Positions 19,172 to 27,973 of a stretch of 64,000 nt of DNA are shown piece by piece (positions within the stretch are counted from its first letter, which is position 1; each line of letters opens with the position of its first letter). The stretch spans positions 1,234,085-1,298,084 of the forward strand of contig NZ_FOBB01000002.1 in the NCBI RefSeq assembly GCF_900109685.1, given 5' to 3'. A program made the position numbers and the translations under genes. A model generated the notes under the pieces. That model searched no databases, was not told where the DNA came from, and saw only the letters and a program-made list of their open reading frames with translations. The DNA comes from Chitinophaga rupis. Its GTDB lineage: Bacteria > Bacteroidota > Bacteroidia > Chitinophagales > Chitinophagaceae.

Positions 19172-19595
19172 CTTATATTAATTTTGATCTAATATTTCCC
19201 ACAAAAAAGGTACCAGCATAAATCCACTCGCTAACATACAAGTAAGCAGCCCCGGCAAAAACTGGGGACATTGTCCTCATGCTCAGCTGAAAATGCAGCG
19301 TTCTCTACGCAAACCCATTATTAATGAAAGGAATATGATGAATGATCATAACTAACGGATACGACTATATTTTAAATTATTACTATTTTGCGGGCCGCTG
19401 CGTGCTGCTTACGTACATATCATTATAATCCGTTATCCGCCTGAGTCCAGGGAAACGCCAATCATAGCAGCCGGTTGGGAGGTTTGAACAAAAAAATTTA
19501 ATGCAAACGCATAATTACCGGCAGGTGATTCCTGCAGGTATAAATATTTTTTAGCAAGGAACAGATTTTGTTAGACAAACGACATTTAACGTACT
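19172..19595. other. 424-base divergent intergenic region
   Basis: This lies between the divergent reductase and trehalose synthase genes. I see TAACGGAT (19352 region) and ATCCGTTA (19429 region) as a widely spaced dyad and the palindromic CCTGCAGG near 19531, but no coding sequence and no clear consensus promoter. Confidence 0.4.
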
Positions 19596-21767
19596 ATGAG
19601 TAAGACCATTATTGTATCAAACAGATTGCCCGTAAGAACAACAGAAAAAGATGGAGAGTATGTATTGGCTCCCAGCGAGGGAGGGTTGGCTACCGGTTTG
19701 GGGTCCATTTACAGGGACGGACATAATGTATGGATCGGCTGGCCCGGACTGGAAGTAACAGAACAGAAAGACCAGGATCGTATTCAGCGCGAGCTGGCTA
19801 CCATGAATCTGAAGCCGGTATATTTAACACAGGATGAGATCAATAATTATTACGAAGGATTTTCCAATGAAACCTTATGGCCGGTGTTCCACTACATGTC
19901 CACCTATGCGCGTTATGAGCAGTCTTACTGGGATTGTTATTATCGTGTAAATGAAAAGTTCCGGGATGTGATACTGGAAACCGCAGAACCGGGCGACATT
20001 ATCTGGATCCATGATTATCAGCTGTTATTATTACCCGGCATGATACGCGCTGCGCTGCCGGATATTTCCATCGGTTTTTTCCTGCACATTCCATTCCCGT
20101 CCTTTGAGCTCTTCCGCCTGCTGCCCTGGCGTGCAGAATTGCTGGATGGCATGCTGGGCGCAGATCTGCTAGGCTTTCATACTTTTGATGACAGCCGTCA
20201 TTTCATTAACGCCGTAACCCGTTTGCTGCCAATCAACGCATCGTCCAACGTATTAATGGTGAATGACCGTGCAGTAATTGCAGAACCTTTTCCCATGGGC
20301 ATTGATTATGAACGGTACGGATCTATGGTGAATAATCCGGATGTGAAGGACCAGCTGAAACAGCTAAAAGATAATTTCAATGATATAAAAATGATCCTGT
20401 CTATTGACAGGCTGGATTACAGCAAAGGCATTCTGCAACGCCTGCAGGCCTATGAGCTGTTCCTGCAGCTGCACCCCGAGTATACAGAAAAAATAGTGCT
20501 GTATATGATCGTAGTGCCCTCGCGGGATAATGTGCCGCAATATATATACCTGCGCGATGAAATAGATAAGCTGGTAGGCGGCATTAATGCACGTTTCCGC
20601 ACTATTAACTGGCATCCGGTGCATTATTTTTACCGCTCTTTTCCCATTGAAACATTATCTGCTTTATACCACTTTGCCGACGTTGGCCTGGTAACGCCCA
20701 TGCGGGATGGCATGAACCTGGTAAGTAAGGAATACGTGGCCAGCCGTACTAATAATGATGGCGTTTTGATCTTAAGTGAAATGGCCGGCGCATCCCGCGA
20801 ATTAATTGATTCGCTGATCGTAAATCCCAATAACATAGGCGCTATTACCCGGGCTATAGAAGAAGCGCTGGTAATGCCCAAACCGGAACAATACCGCCGT
20901 ATGAAACAAATGCGGCAGGTAGTAGCCAAATTTAATATTGCACACTGGGTAAAACTTTTTATGACACGCTTACAGGAAGTAAAACAGATCCAGCAATCCA
21001 TGCTGGCACGCCGCCTGAGCCCCGATATGCAGCATCAGGTACAGCAGCAATACCAGAAAGCCGAAAAACGCGCTATATTTTTAGATTATGACGGGACCCT
21101 GGTAGGGTTTAATGTGAACATAGACCTGGCTTCACCGGACCAGGAGCTGTATAAGCTATTACAGCAATTAACTGCCGATCCGCGTAATGAGGTGATCATG
21201 ATCAGCGGCCGCAAACACGAAACCTTATCAGAGTGGCTGGGCAATATGAATATGGATCTCATCGCTGAACATGGCGCCTGGACCAAAAAGCAGGGCGCAC
21301 GCTGGAAAAAGATCCCGGGGTTAACAGACCAGTGGAAACAGGATATCTACTCAACCCTGGACACTTATACAGACCGTACGCCCGGTGCTTTTATTGAAGA
21401 AAAAAGCTATTCGCTGGTGTGGCATTACCGTAAGGTGGAAGAAGGTTTGGGGGAGCTGCGCGCCAATGAGCTGACCAATACTTTACGTTATTATACCAAT
21501 GATAAAGGACTGCAGGTATTGCCCGGCGATAAAGTAATTGAGGTAAAGAATGTTGAGATCAATAAAGGCCGTGCTGCCATTAACTGGCTGCAGGATCGCC
21601 ACTATGATTTTGTAATGGCTATTGGCGATGATCATACCGACGAGGATATTTTCAAAGCCCTGCCGGAAGATACCATTTCCATTAAAGTAGGCAGCCAGGT
21701 ATCTGCTGCGCGGTACTACCTGCGCAACTTTCATGAGGTAAGGCAGTTTTTGGCTACGCTGGTGTAG
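19596..21767 (+). CDS. Fused trehalose-6-phosphate synthase and phosphatase
   Basis: 723 residues, two enzymes in one chain. Residues 1 to about 465 are a GT20 trehalose-6-phosphate synthase (SNRLPVRTTEKDGEY, EGGLATGLG, IHDYQLLLLPGMIR, DRLDYSKGILQRL, MRDGMNLVSKEYVA). Residues about 490-723 are a HAD-type phosphatase (FLDYDGTLVGF near residue 495, MISGRKHETL, AIGDDHTDEDIFKAL). It makes trehalose from UDP-glucose and glucose-6-phosphate without releasing the intermediate. The GH15 and glucokinase genes that follow can return the sugar to glucose-6-phosphate. Confidence 0.95.
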   Translation: MSKTIIVSNRLPVRTTEKDGEYVLAPSEGGLATGLGSIYRDGHNVWIGWPGLEVTEQKDQDRIQRELATMNLKPVYLTQDEINNYYEGFSNETLWPVFHYMSTYARYEQSYWDCYYRVNEKFRDVILETAEPGDIIWIHDYQLLLLPGMIRAALPDISIGFFLHIPFPSFELFRLLPWRAELLDGMLGADLLGFHTFDDSRHFINAVTRLLPINASSNVLMVNDRAVIAEPFPMGIDYERYGSMVNNPDVKDQLKQLKDNFNDIKMILSIDRLDYSKGILQRLQAYELFLQLHPEYTEKIVLYMIVVPSRDNVPQYIYLRDEIDKLVGGINARFRTINWHPVHYFYRSFPIETLSALYHFADVGLVTPMRDGMNLVSKEYVASRTNNDGVLILSEMAGASRELIDSLIVNPNNIGAITRAIEEALVMPKPEQYRRMKQMRQVVAKFNIAHWVKLFMTRLQEVKQIQQSMLARRLSPDMQHQVQQQYQKAEKRAIFLDYDGTLVGFNVNIDLASPDQELYKLLQQLTADPRNEVIMISGRKHETLSEWLGNMNMDLIAEHGAWTKKQGARWKKIPGLTDQWKQDIYSTLDTYTDRTPGAFIEEKSYSLVWHYRKVEEGLGELRANELTNTLRYYTNDKGLQVLPGDKVIEVKNVEINKGRAAINWLQDRHYDFVMAIGDDHTDEDIFKALPEDTISIKVGSQVSAARYYLRNFHEVRQFLATLV

Positions 21768-21774
21768 CTTCGCT

Positions 21775-21906
21775 GTCCGTGGTCGATGGTACATAGACGA
21801 TGGCCTATGCACGTAAAACAGATTTTACATGCATAGGCCATTTTTATTTTTTGCAGTAATTGTCAGATGGAAGTATGCCATGGACCATCGGCTATGGACC
21901 ATGGAC
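21775..21906. repeat. Word palindrome bracketing a terminator (ATGGACC family)
   Basis: Outer arms 21775-21798 and 21877-21906 are built from TGGACCAT/ATGGTCC-like words in opposite orientation. They enclose the terminator 21800-21841 between convergent genes. Confidence 0.7.
21800..21841. terminator. 19-bp terminator stem
   Basis: ATGGCCTATGCACGTAAAA (21800-21818) pairs with 21823-21841 with one mismatch and is followed by TTTTATTTTTT. It serves the fused trehalose gene and probably the convergent GH15 gene. Confidence 0.88.
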
Positions 21907-21908
21907 TT

Positions 21909-23690
21909 TTACAAAAATATCGGAACATCCAGCTTCATCGCAATGCGGTACGCGGCATTCATCAAACCCACATGGCTATACGCCTGCGGGAAGTTGCCCC
22001 ACTGGCTGCCGTTTTCTTCATCCACATCTTCGCTGAACAGCAGCAGGTGATTGGAGTATTGCAGCAGGTTCTCAAACTCGCGGATAGCATCATCCAGCCG
22101 GCCTACGCAGGCCAGCGCCTCTACGTACCAGAATGCACATACCAGGAAAGTGGTTTTGGGCTTGCCAAAATCATCTGCATGCAGGTAACGGTAAAATAAT
22201 CCCTGCGGTGTTTTTAATTCTCTTTCCAGTCCTTCCAGGTGGTCTTTTGCTTTTTGGGAGAAGGGATCCAGGTAGTTCATCATGATCAGCTGCAGGGTAC
22301 TGGCATCCAGGTGTTTGCTGCCTACAGCATGTGCATATACTTTCCGTACAGGGTCATAACAGTTCTCGATATGCGCGGCAGCACGCTGTTTCAGGGCAAT
22401 AGCCTTTTCTACCAGCTGCTGATGGCCAATGGTGCGGGCCATTTTTTCCGCTGCGCAGCAGCCCGTCCACTGGAACAGGTTAGAGTAGCAGTGGGTGTTG
22501 GCCATGTTCCTGAACTCCCATATGCCGGCATCTTTTTCATCAATGGTACGCTCTATTTTTCCCAGCAGGTATTCTATCCACCAGGCAGAATCTTTTCTTT
22601 CAGAGAAAATAAAACGGTGATCGGTATACAACGGCAGCATGGAAATAAGCACCTGCCCGTAAATATCATTCTGTATATGCTCATAGGCCTGATTGCCTAT
22701 GCGCACAGGCTGGTTGCCCATATAACCGGAAAGCTCCGGCAGTATCTGTTCTGTGAGCAGCTTTTGTCCGGTAATGCCATACAGCGGCTGATAGCGGTAA
22801 TCGCCGGAAAGGGAAATATCCGTTACATAGCTAAAATAACGCTCCATTTCCTCAAAGTGGCCAATATGGTTTAAGGCGGTAATTACGTAATAGGTATCCC
22901 GCAGCCAGCAGTAGCGGTAATCCCAGTTACGGCCGCTGTTGGGAAACTCCGGCAGGCTGGTGGTGCTGGCGGCAATGATAGCGCCGGTATCCTCATACTG
23001 GTGGATCTTGAGGGTAAGGGCAGAGCGGATCACATAAGGCTGGTAAAAATTGGCGATGTTGGAATGTTTGATCCAGGTGCGCCAGTAGCTAACCGTTTCC
23101 CGTAAGAATGATTCCGCAGTGCTTACCAGCGGCGCTTCCAGCGGACTGCCATAGCTTAGCAGCAGGTAGCGGGTATCATTCAGCACAAAAGGCTGCTCAT
23201 CCAGCAAATAATTAACGGGGATATTGGTGGTAAGGCGCAAACGTTCGCCGGCGCCTAAAAATTCTACGTGGTTGCTGCCCGGCTGCGGGTGCAGGGGCTG
23301 TGCACCATAATCGGTTACCGGTTTGCAGACTACGCGTATACGCGGGTTGCCTTCCAGCGGCTCTATTTTACGTACCAGTGTTAAGGGCTTAAAATAACGT
23401 TCGTACTGGAAAAACCGGGGCGCTACGTCGGTGATCAGGTATTTGCCATTGTTGCAGGTGATCTCCGTGCACAGTACATTGGTATTTTCCATGTAATACT
23501 GGCGGGAGGTGTATTCCCCTTCAGGCAGTATGGAGAACTGGCCGCCTTTATCTTTATCCAGCATGCCGCCGAATATAAAGGTGCTGTCCATCCGCGGCCA
23601 GCAAAGCCATTCTACATTGGTATTCCGGTGAATATGTGCTATGTAGGCACAATTTCCGATTATCCCGGTCTGATACGTATGTCTTTCCAT
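21909..23690 (-). CDS. GH15 glycosidase (glucoamylase/trehalase-like)
   Basis: 593 residues without a signal peptide, so cytoplasmic. The N-terminal beta-sandwich has the trehalase-like domain opening (GNCAYIAHIHRNTNVEWLCW). The (alpha/alpha)6 barrel has the GH15 motif NWDYRYCWLRDTYYV, and the acid/base region near the C-terminus (PFSQKAKDHLEG). Family members cleave alpha-glucans or trehalose to glucose. Its position between trehalose synthesis and glucokinase makes trehalase or intracellular alpha-glucosidase activity plausible. Confidence 0.9.
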   Translation of the reverse strand: MERHTYQTGIIGNCAYIAHIHRNTNVEWLCWPRMDSTFIFGGMLDKDKGGQFSILPEGEYTSRQYYMENTNVLCTEITCNNGKYLITDVAPRFFQYERYFKPLTLVRKIEPLEGNPRIRVVCKPVTDYGAQPLHPQPGSNHVEFLGAGERLRLTTNIPVNYLLDEQPFVLNDTRYLLLSYGSPLEAPLVSTAESFLRETVSYWRTWIKHSNIANFYQPYVIRSALTLKIHQYEDTGAIIAASTTSLPEFPNSGRNWDYRYCWLRDTYYVITALNHIGHFEEMERYFSYVTDISLSGDYRYQPLYGITGQKLLTEQILPELSGYMGNQPVRIGNQAYEHIQNDIYGQVLISMLPLYTDHRFIFSERKDSAWWIEYLLGKIERTIDEKDAGIWEFRNMANTHCYSNLFQWTGCCAAEKMARTIGHQQLVEKAIALKQRAAAHIENCYDPVRKVYAHAVGSKHLDASTLQLIMMNYLDPFSQKAKDHLEGLERELKTPQGLFYRYLHADDFGKPKTTFLVCAFWYVEALACVGRLDDAIREFENLLQYSNHLLLFSEDVDEENGSQWGNFPQAYSHVGLMNAAYRIAMKLDVPIFL

Positions 23691-23756
23691 GCAGCTAATT
23701 ATAAATGCTTTACGCCCGTGCTAGTTAAATTGTTCATTTAGTATCAAAAGCTGTTC

Positions 23757-23822
23757 CAGAAAGCGAAAAGCATAAAGCATAAAGCATAAAGCAAAAAGCT
23801 CAAAGCAGAAAGCAAAAAGCTG
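23757..23822. repeat. AAAGC/AAAAGC word array
   Basis: Degenerate tandem AAAGCATAAAGC words on the plus strand. They are the reverse complement of the GCTTTCTGCTTT words in the triplicated repeat that follows, so together they can form a long imperfect palindrome. Confidence 0.75.
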
Positions 23823-23840
23823 AATGCCGCGGTTTGGGCA

Positions 23841-24037
23841 GCCAATGTATGCCTGTCCCCGTCAATACCTTTTAGCTTTCTGCTTTGGGCTTTCCGCTTT
23901 TTCCCTGCCAATGTATTCCTATCCTCATCAATACCTTTTAGCTTTCTGCTTTCCGCTTTCTGCTTTTCCCGGCCAATGTATTCCCATCCGCGTCAATACC
24001 TTTTAGCTTTCTGCTTTATCCTTTCAGCTCTTTCCCG
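23841..24037. repeat. 65/66-bp tandem repeat, three copies
   Basis: Copies start at 23841, 23907 and 23972. Each begins GCCAATGTAT, continues with CCTGTCC/CCTATCC/CCCATCC and CAATACCTTTTAGC, and ends in TTTCTGCTTT-type words. They fill the divergent gap between the GH15 and glucokinase genes. Confidence 0.9.
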
Positions 24038-24049
24038 TATTTTTATAAC

Positions 24050-25114
24050 ATGCAAACCACCAATGTTCAACAGTTCCTGCCGCGTTTTGCACGTATGACC
24101 CGCCAGTTGGGCAAAGCGCCATTGCACGTGCTGGCTGGCGACCTGGGCGGCACCAAAACCAGGCTGGCGCTTTTTGAAGCTTCCGAAGGCAGGCTGCAGG
24201 TAGTGGATGAGCAGGTATATGCCTCCCGTGAGTATACTTCTTTCCCCGAGGTTGTAAAAGGATTTATTGGCAAACAGGCCGGCCAGGAGCCGCAACGTAT
24301 ATGCATTGGCGTTGCCGGGCCGGTGATCAAGGGGAAAGTGGAACTCACTAATCTTTCCCGCGAACTTAATGTAACCGACATTCAGCATGCTACCGGTATA
24401 GCGGAAACCTCCCTGATCAATGACCTGGAAGCTACCGCCTACGGGCTGGCCACCCTGCAGAACGAGAGCCTGCTAACGCTGCACAGCGGCGCAGGCGATA
24501 ACGGTGGTAACATGGCCATTATAGCCCCTGGTACCGGGCTGGGAGAGGCCGGACTGTTCTGGGACGGCGAGCTATATACTCCCTTTGCCACAGAGGGCGG
24601 GCACTGTGATTTTGCGCCGCGTAACGAGCTGGATATGGAGCTGCTGCAATATTTGCAGGAAAAGTACCAGATCGTAAGCTGGGAACGCCTGGTATCCGGC
24701 CCCGGTATTTATGATACCTTTAAATTCCTGCGCGATATACGCCATATGCATGTACCGGACTGGCTGGAAGAAGACCTGCTGAAAAAAGATCCCGCAGCAG
24801 TGATCAGCGGTCAGGCCATAGAGCAGAAAGTTTCCGTGTGCATAAAAACGATGGAGCTGTTTGTACGTTACCTGGCGCGGGAAGCCGCCAACCTGGTATT
24901 TAAAATGAAAGCCACCGGCGGTTTGTTCCTGGGCGGCGGTATTCCGCCCCGTATTATCCCCTTGCTGCAGGATAATACCTTTTACCATCACTACCTGCAG
25001 GGCGACCGGCTCATAGAGCTGCTGGCCTCTGTTCCCATCCATGTTATCAGCAATGATAAGGCGGCCCTTTGGGGAGCCGCCTATTACGCCGTGCATCAAC
25101 AGCGCGTTGTGTAG
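24050..25114 (+). CDS. glk: Glucokinase
   Basis: 354 residues. It has the Glk-family phosphate loop LAGDLGGTKTRLALFE, the second nucleotide motif APGTGLGEAGL, the sugar-binding GGHCDFAPRNELD and the LFLGGGIPPRI segment. It phosphorylates glucose with ATP. The ATG at 24050 is 18 bases longer than needed for conservation, but no better start is visible. It completes a trehalose/glucan to glucose-6-phosphate set with its neighbours. Confidence 0.93.
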   Translation: MQTTNVQQFLPRFARMTRQLGKAPLHVLAGDLGGTKTRLALFEASEGRLQVVDEQVYASREYTSFPEVVKGFIGKQAGQEPQRICIGVAGPVIKGKVELTNLSRELNVTDIQHATGIAETSLINDLEATAYGLATLQNESLLTLHSGAGDNGGNMAIIAPGTGLGEAGLFWDGELYTPFATEGGHCDFAPRNELDMELLQYLQEKYQIVSWERLVSGPGIYDTFKFLRDIRHMHVPDWLEEDLLKKDPAAVISGQAIEQKVSVCIKTMELFVRYLAREAANLVFKMKATGGLFLGGGIPPRIIPLLQDNTFYHHYLQGDRLIELLASVPIHVISNDKAALWGAAYYAVHQQRVV

Positions 25115-25128
25115 ATCAGTTGCAGTGC

Positions 25129-25824
25129 TCAATTCATTTGTAACCAAAGCCCGCTGAAAGCCATGTGGCAGGTCATGCCCTGGTGCCGGTAAGTTATTTG
25201 CGTAAGCGGGGTCAGGGACGTAATAGCATTGGTGCTGTAAGGCCCCACATACCCGGTAGCGGGGTCATAACATTCATGAGCGTTGATCACAACAGAGTGC
25301 ATAAACTGGTCTACCACCAGCAGGTGCACGGCATTTAACAAGGGAAGCTGTGTATAACCGGCCGGGCCTGTGACGTTGGCATAAGCCGGGCCGGTGATCA
25401 GGTCAATTTCTGTTTGTAATAAGTTGGTAGTTTTACCATACCTGCTGTAATTGCTTACCTGCAGCAGGTTTAGCGCACTCTCCGCATTTTCATTATAGTG
25501 TACCCGTAACCGTTGCATCTCCATCCCAAATAAATTAGCCACGTAGGTTAAGGAAGAGAATGAATTGAAATCACTCACCGGGTTGCCATACCGGTAAGTA
25601 GCTGTGCGCTGCATAATATCCAGCGAGAGGTTGCCGGTGATCTGGTAAATGCGTTGTGCAAAGGCCTCCGGCCCCGGAAGGGTATAGCCCTGGGAAAGGT
25701 TACCGGTATCCAGCAGATACGGCATTTGTGCCAGTCCAAAGTGGCTGAAGGCAGCTGCCAGTGAAAAAGCGCCGCAGCTGTTCACAGTAGTTTGTTTTAC
25801 ACCGTTGTAGGCTACAAAGGACAT
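25129..25824 (-). CDS. Papain/C39-like cysteine peptidase fold protein
   Basis: 231 residues with no signal peptide. The start VKQTTVNSCGAFSLAAAF has the Gln-x5-Cys spacing of papain-like enzymes (Gln11, Cys17), and FMHSVVINAHECYDPATGYVG supplies the His (176) and Asp (187) expected for a C39-like triad. I infer a peptidase or transglutaminase-like activity; the family is not recognised with certainty. It is the last of three minus-strand genes in a small island with a tail-collar protein. Confidence 0.55.
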   Translation of the reverse strand: MSFVAYNGVKQTTVNSCGAFSLAAAFSHFGLAQMPYLLDTGNLSQGYTLPGPEAFAQRIYQITGNLSLDIMQRTATYRYGNPVSDFNSFSSLTYVANLFGMEMQRLRVHYNENAESALNLLQVSNYSRYGKTTNLLQTEIDLITGPAYANVTGPAGYTQLPLLNAVHLLVVDQFMHSVVINAHECYDPATGYVGPYSTNAITSLTPLTQITYRHQGMTCHMAFSGLWLQMN

Positions 25825-25831
25825 ATCCGGT

Positions 25832-25865
25832 TCAATTACGAATTATCAATTACTAATTACGAATA
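25832..25865. repeat. AATTACGAAT word block at a start codon
   Basis: TCAATTACGAATTATC plus TACTAATTACGAAT words lie a few bases upstream of the minus-strand ATG at 25824. Confidence 0.6.
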
Positions 25866-26084
25866 GATTGAAACGATTAAAGGCCATTGAAAATTCCGAT
25901 GATCACCAACGCAAAGGCACTATTCAAGAGCAGTGGATGTACAGCTCATCGCGCTCTTATCAGGGTTCAAAAGCCCGGCACCACAGCAGCACAAAAGCAT
26001 CATCAGGGTACCTGCTCCGCAACCGGGCGGTAACCGGTTGCGGGCCCCTTTTTGGTTCCTTTTTGGGGAAGCAAAAAGGAACAA
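25866..26084. other. Intergenic gap with two hairpins
   Basis: No gene is supported; a 74-codon frame on the plus strand looks random. Two stems stand out: CCGCAACCGG/CCGGTTGCGG (26017-26043) and GTTCCTTTTT/AAAAAGGAAC (26055-26082). The second lies just after the stop of the minus-strand tail-collar gene and may end its transcript. Confidence 0.5.
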
Positions 26085-26534
26085 CTAAATGAATTTAATA
26101 ATGTAATACACATACACATTACCCGGATGGGTAGTAATACCATTACGCAAAGCCGCTAACCCTACCGGTTGCTGAATGGTGCCCACATCGCTGCCCGGGC
26201 GGCCATTGGCCCGTTGGCGGGCCTTGGCTTCCGGATCGTTGCCACTGTTCATATCGGTCATGCAGAGTATATAACCACGGTAATCCGGTAAGCGGAATAC
26301 GCCTTCCGGCTCCAGGCCTTTGTTGTATTGCGGGCCTATCACCTGGTATAGCAGCGGGTAGTCTTCGGCATACAATTGGCGGCCGTCGCATACCATCCAG
26401 CCATACGTTTCTATCAGCGTTTCAAAATCGGCCGGGCCATCTGCATCAGGATCCGCTATCTTCCCGGAAAAGGCCATCACAGCGCCTGGCGGTATGCCAA
26501 ACGGCATGGATGGTAGTTGTGTAGGATAAACCAT
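26085..26534 (-). CDS. Phage tail collar-domain protein
   Basis: 149 residues. It has the tail-collar fold pattern: IPPGAVMAFSGKIADPDADG, GWMVCDGRQLYAEDYPLLYQVIG, then FRLPDYRGYILCMTD. The last part (DVGTIQQPVGLAAL) resembles the end of microcystin-dependent-protein-type collar proteins. These are fibre or receptor-binding modules of phage tails and phage-derived particles. No other tail genes are present, so it is either a remnant or a stand-alone secreted/structural protein. Confidence 0.8.
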   Translation of the reverse strand: MVYPTQLPSMPFGIPPGAVMAFSGKIADPDADGPADFETLIETYGWMVCDGRQLYAEDYPLLYQVIGPQYNKGLEPEGVFRLPDYRGYILCMTDMNSGNDPEAKARQRANGRPGSDVGTIQQPVGLAALRNGITTHPGNVYVYYIIKFI

Positions 26535-26565
26535 ATATATTAAAAACTAAATGATCAAAAAAAGA

Positions 26566-26596
26566 ACCCCGGGACAGAGGGATAGGTTCCCGGGGT
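26566..26596 (-). terminator. Terminator for the minus-strand unknown gene
   Basis: ACCCCGGGA (26566-26574) and TCCCGGGGT (26588-26596) form a GC-rich stem. On the minus strand it is followed by TTCTTTTTTTG, so it ends the transcript of the 205-residue gene before the tail-collar gene. Confidence 0.8.
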
Positions 26597-26606
26597 GGGG
26601 TTACGG

Positions 26607-27224
26607 TCACGCATATCTGACATTTTGCAGAGAAAACTTAACCGGCGTCGTGTCGGGGCCCAATCCCCCACCGGTCATAATAATGTCCGCACTGCTAATG
26701 CCAGATAGAGAGAGCTGTGTATGCACCTGTGAAGTAAAAGCGCTGTCGATCAATGCTCCTTCGGTTACTGCGTGTGCAACGCCTATCCAAAGGGTCGGCT
26801 TAAATTGGAATACCGCCGGTTGTCCCGGCTCCACATTCTTTTTCAGGGCAAGCAATTTTCCATCCCGGTACACATGTACATCAATGATACCGGTTGCCAG
26901 GGCATTGTATATAATGATCTCTTCCTCGTTGGCAGCAGGGCCGCTGTGTTCAAGCACATTGCCACTATCCGTTGTAACCAGCTGGTATTGTTGCCCGGTA
27001 GCAGCTGGCAGCTGCAGGCTGTAGTTGCCCCGGCCATCACTGGCCGCAACCGCCATTGCCACAGGGTAGGTAAAGGGATGGCTCCATCCGGACCCCAAAT
27101 TATGGATCACCTGCCAGGCTACCGGTGTTTCGGTAGTACTGGCCTCATTTTTCTGGAAGATCACAATGCCATCATTGTTACGGTCACTCGAATTGTTAAT
27201 AAGATTGAGCCAGATGTTTGTCAT
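26607..27224 (-). CDS. Unknown beta-rich protein of the tail-collar island
   Basis: 205 residues, no signal peptide or membrane helix. The pattern of alternating hydrophobic and polar residues (GNYSLQLPAATGQQYQLV, EIIIYNALATGIIDVHVYRD, AVFQFKPTLWIGVAHAV) suggests two beta domains. I recognise no family. It is separated from the tail-collar gene by a terminator and is divergent from another unknown gene at 27470. An inclusion-body or tail-accessory protein is possible but unproven. Confidence 0.65.
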   Translation of the reverse strand: MTNIWLNLINNSSDRNNDGIVIFQKNEASTTETPVAWQVIHNLGSGWSHPFTYPVAMAVAASDGRGNYSLQLPAATGQQYQLVTTDSGNVLEHSGPAANEEEIIIYNALATGIIDVHVYRDGKLLALKKNVEPGQPAVFQFKPTLWIGVAHAVTEGALIDSAFTSQVHTQLSLSGISSADIIMTGGGLGPDTTPVKFSLQNVRYA

Positions 27225-27419
27225 AGTCCTGAACGTTTTGCCGGATCTGATTAGTGGTGTGTTGTTGTGCGTGCCTTACAATACCAAAAGTACAGCAGGC
27301 AATAACGGCCCGGGAATACAATGGCAGCAGTGGTGTATTGGAAGGCATAAATGGTACGGCCGGAGGTATGAGTGTAAAAAGTATTACTATTATGGACAAT
27401 AAAAAATGGATATAAAGAT

Positions 27420-27427
27420 TATCTTTG
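27420..27427 (+). promoter_or_regulatory. Bacteroidota-type -7 element
   Basis: TATCTTTG matches TAnnTTTG exactly, 42 bases before the ATG at 27470. Confidence 0.55.
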
Positions 27428-27469
27428 CTGCCCTTAAACCTCCTTTCTTTAACCTTAAGCCTCTTACCT

Positions 27470-27934
27470 ATGTCAACAACAGTTTCCTCAGACGTAACAA
27501 TCCTGCACACACACACCGCACGCGTCGTTCGTGGCCTTGCAAAACCTTTTTCCCTGGAGCCGCTGGTTGCAGCAGTAACGGTGAATGAACTGGAAAAGAT
27601 CTATAAGCTGTCTATCGCCGCGTATTTGCCGGACCATCTGGACAAACCCATACTGGATGAAGATATGAGCTTCATTGCACCTATAAATACAGATGCCAAT
27701 GAGCTGGATGCACGTTATGTGTACCTGACCATTGAACCCTGGGATATTGGCGCGCACCATAGCTATTCCCTCTGGAATGTAGAGGTGAAATACCAGCTGG
27801 GCGCCACCAGTCCGGAAGCAGAGGCTGTGCTGGTATTGTATGATTATGAAGGCGAAGCGCCCGGAGGGCCTGAAACGCCTGAAACACCCAGGGGTACAGT
27901 AACTACCGTAAAAAGATCCACCACAGAAGATTAA
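27470..27934 (+). CDS. Unknown 154-residue protein of the tail-collar island
   Basis: I start it at the ATG at 27470 (MSTTVSSDVTILHTHTARVV), because the promoter -7 box overlaps the longer frame's start at 27425. The body is hydrophilic with ARYVYLTIEPWDIGAHHSYSLW and ends in a Pro/Glu/Thr-rich tail (GEAPGGPETPETPRGTV). No family is recognised, and there is no secretion signal. It is divergent from the 205-residue gene and followed by the sensor kinase. Confidence 0.6.
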   Translation: MSTTVSSDVTILHTHTARVVRGLAKPFSLEPLVAAVTVNELEKIYKLSIAAYLPDHLDKPILDEDMSFIAPINTDANELDARYVYLTIEPWDIGAHHSYSLWNVEVKYQLGATSPEAEAVLVLYDYEGEAPGGPETPETPRGTVTTVKRSTTED

Positions 27935-27973
27935 TGCAGGCTTAAAAAGCCGGCCCGATCCGATAACCATTAG

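Noticed and set aside
23757..24037. CRISPR array
   Set aside because: The repeats are degenerate words and 65-bp units with no regular short spacers, and there are no cas genes.
25868..26092. 74-codon frame as a gene
   Set aside because: Composition and sequence look random, it spans terminator-like hairpins and no start context is visible.
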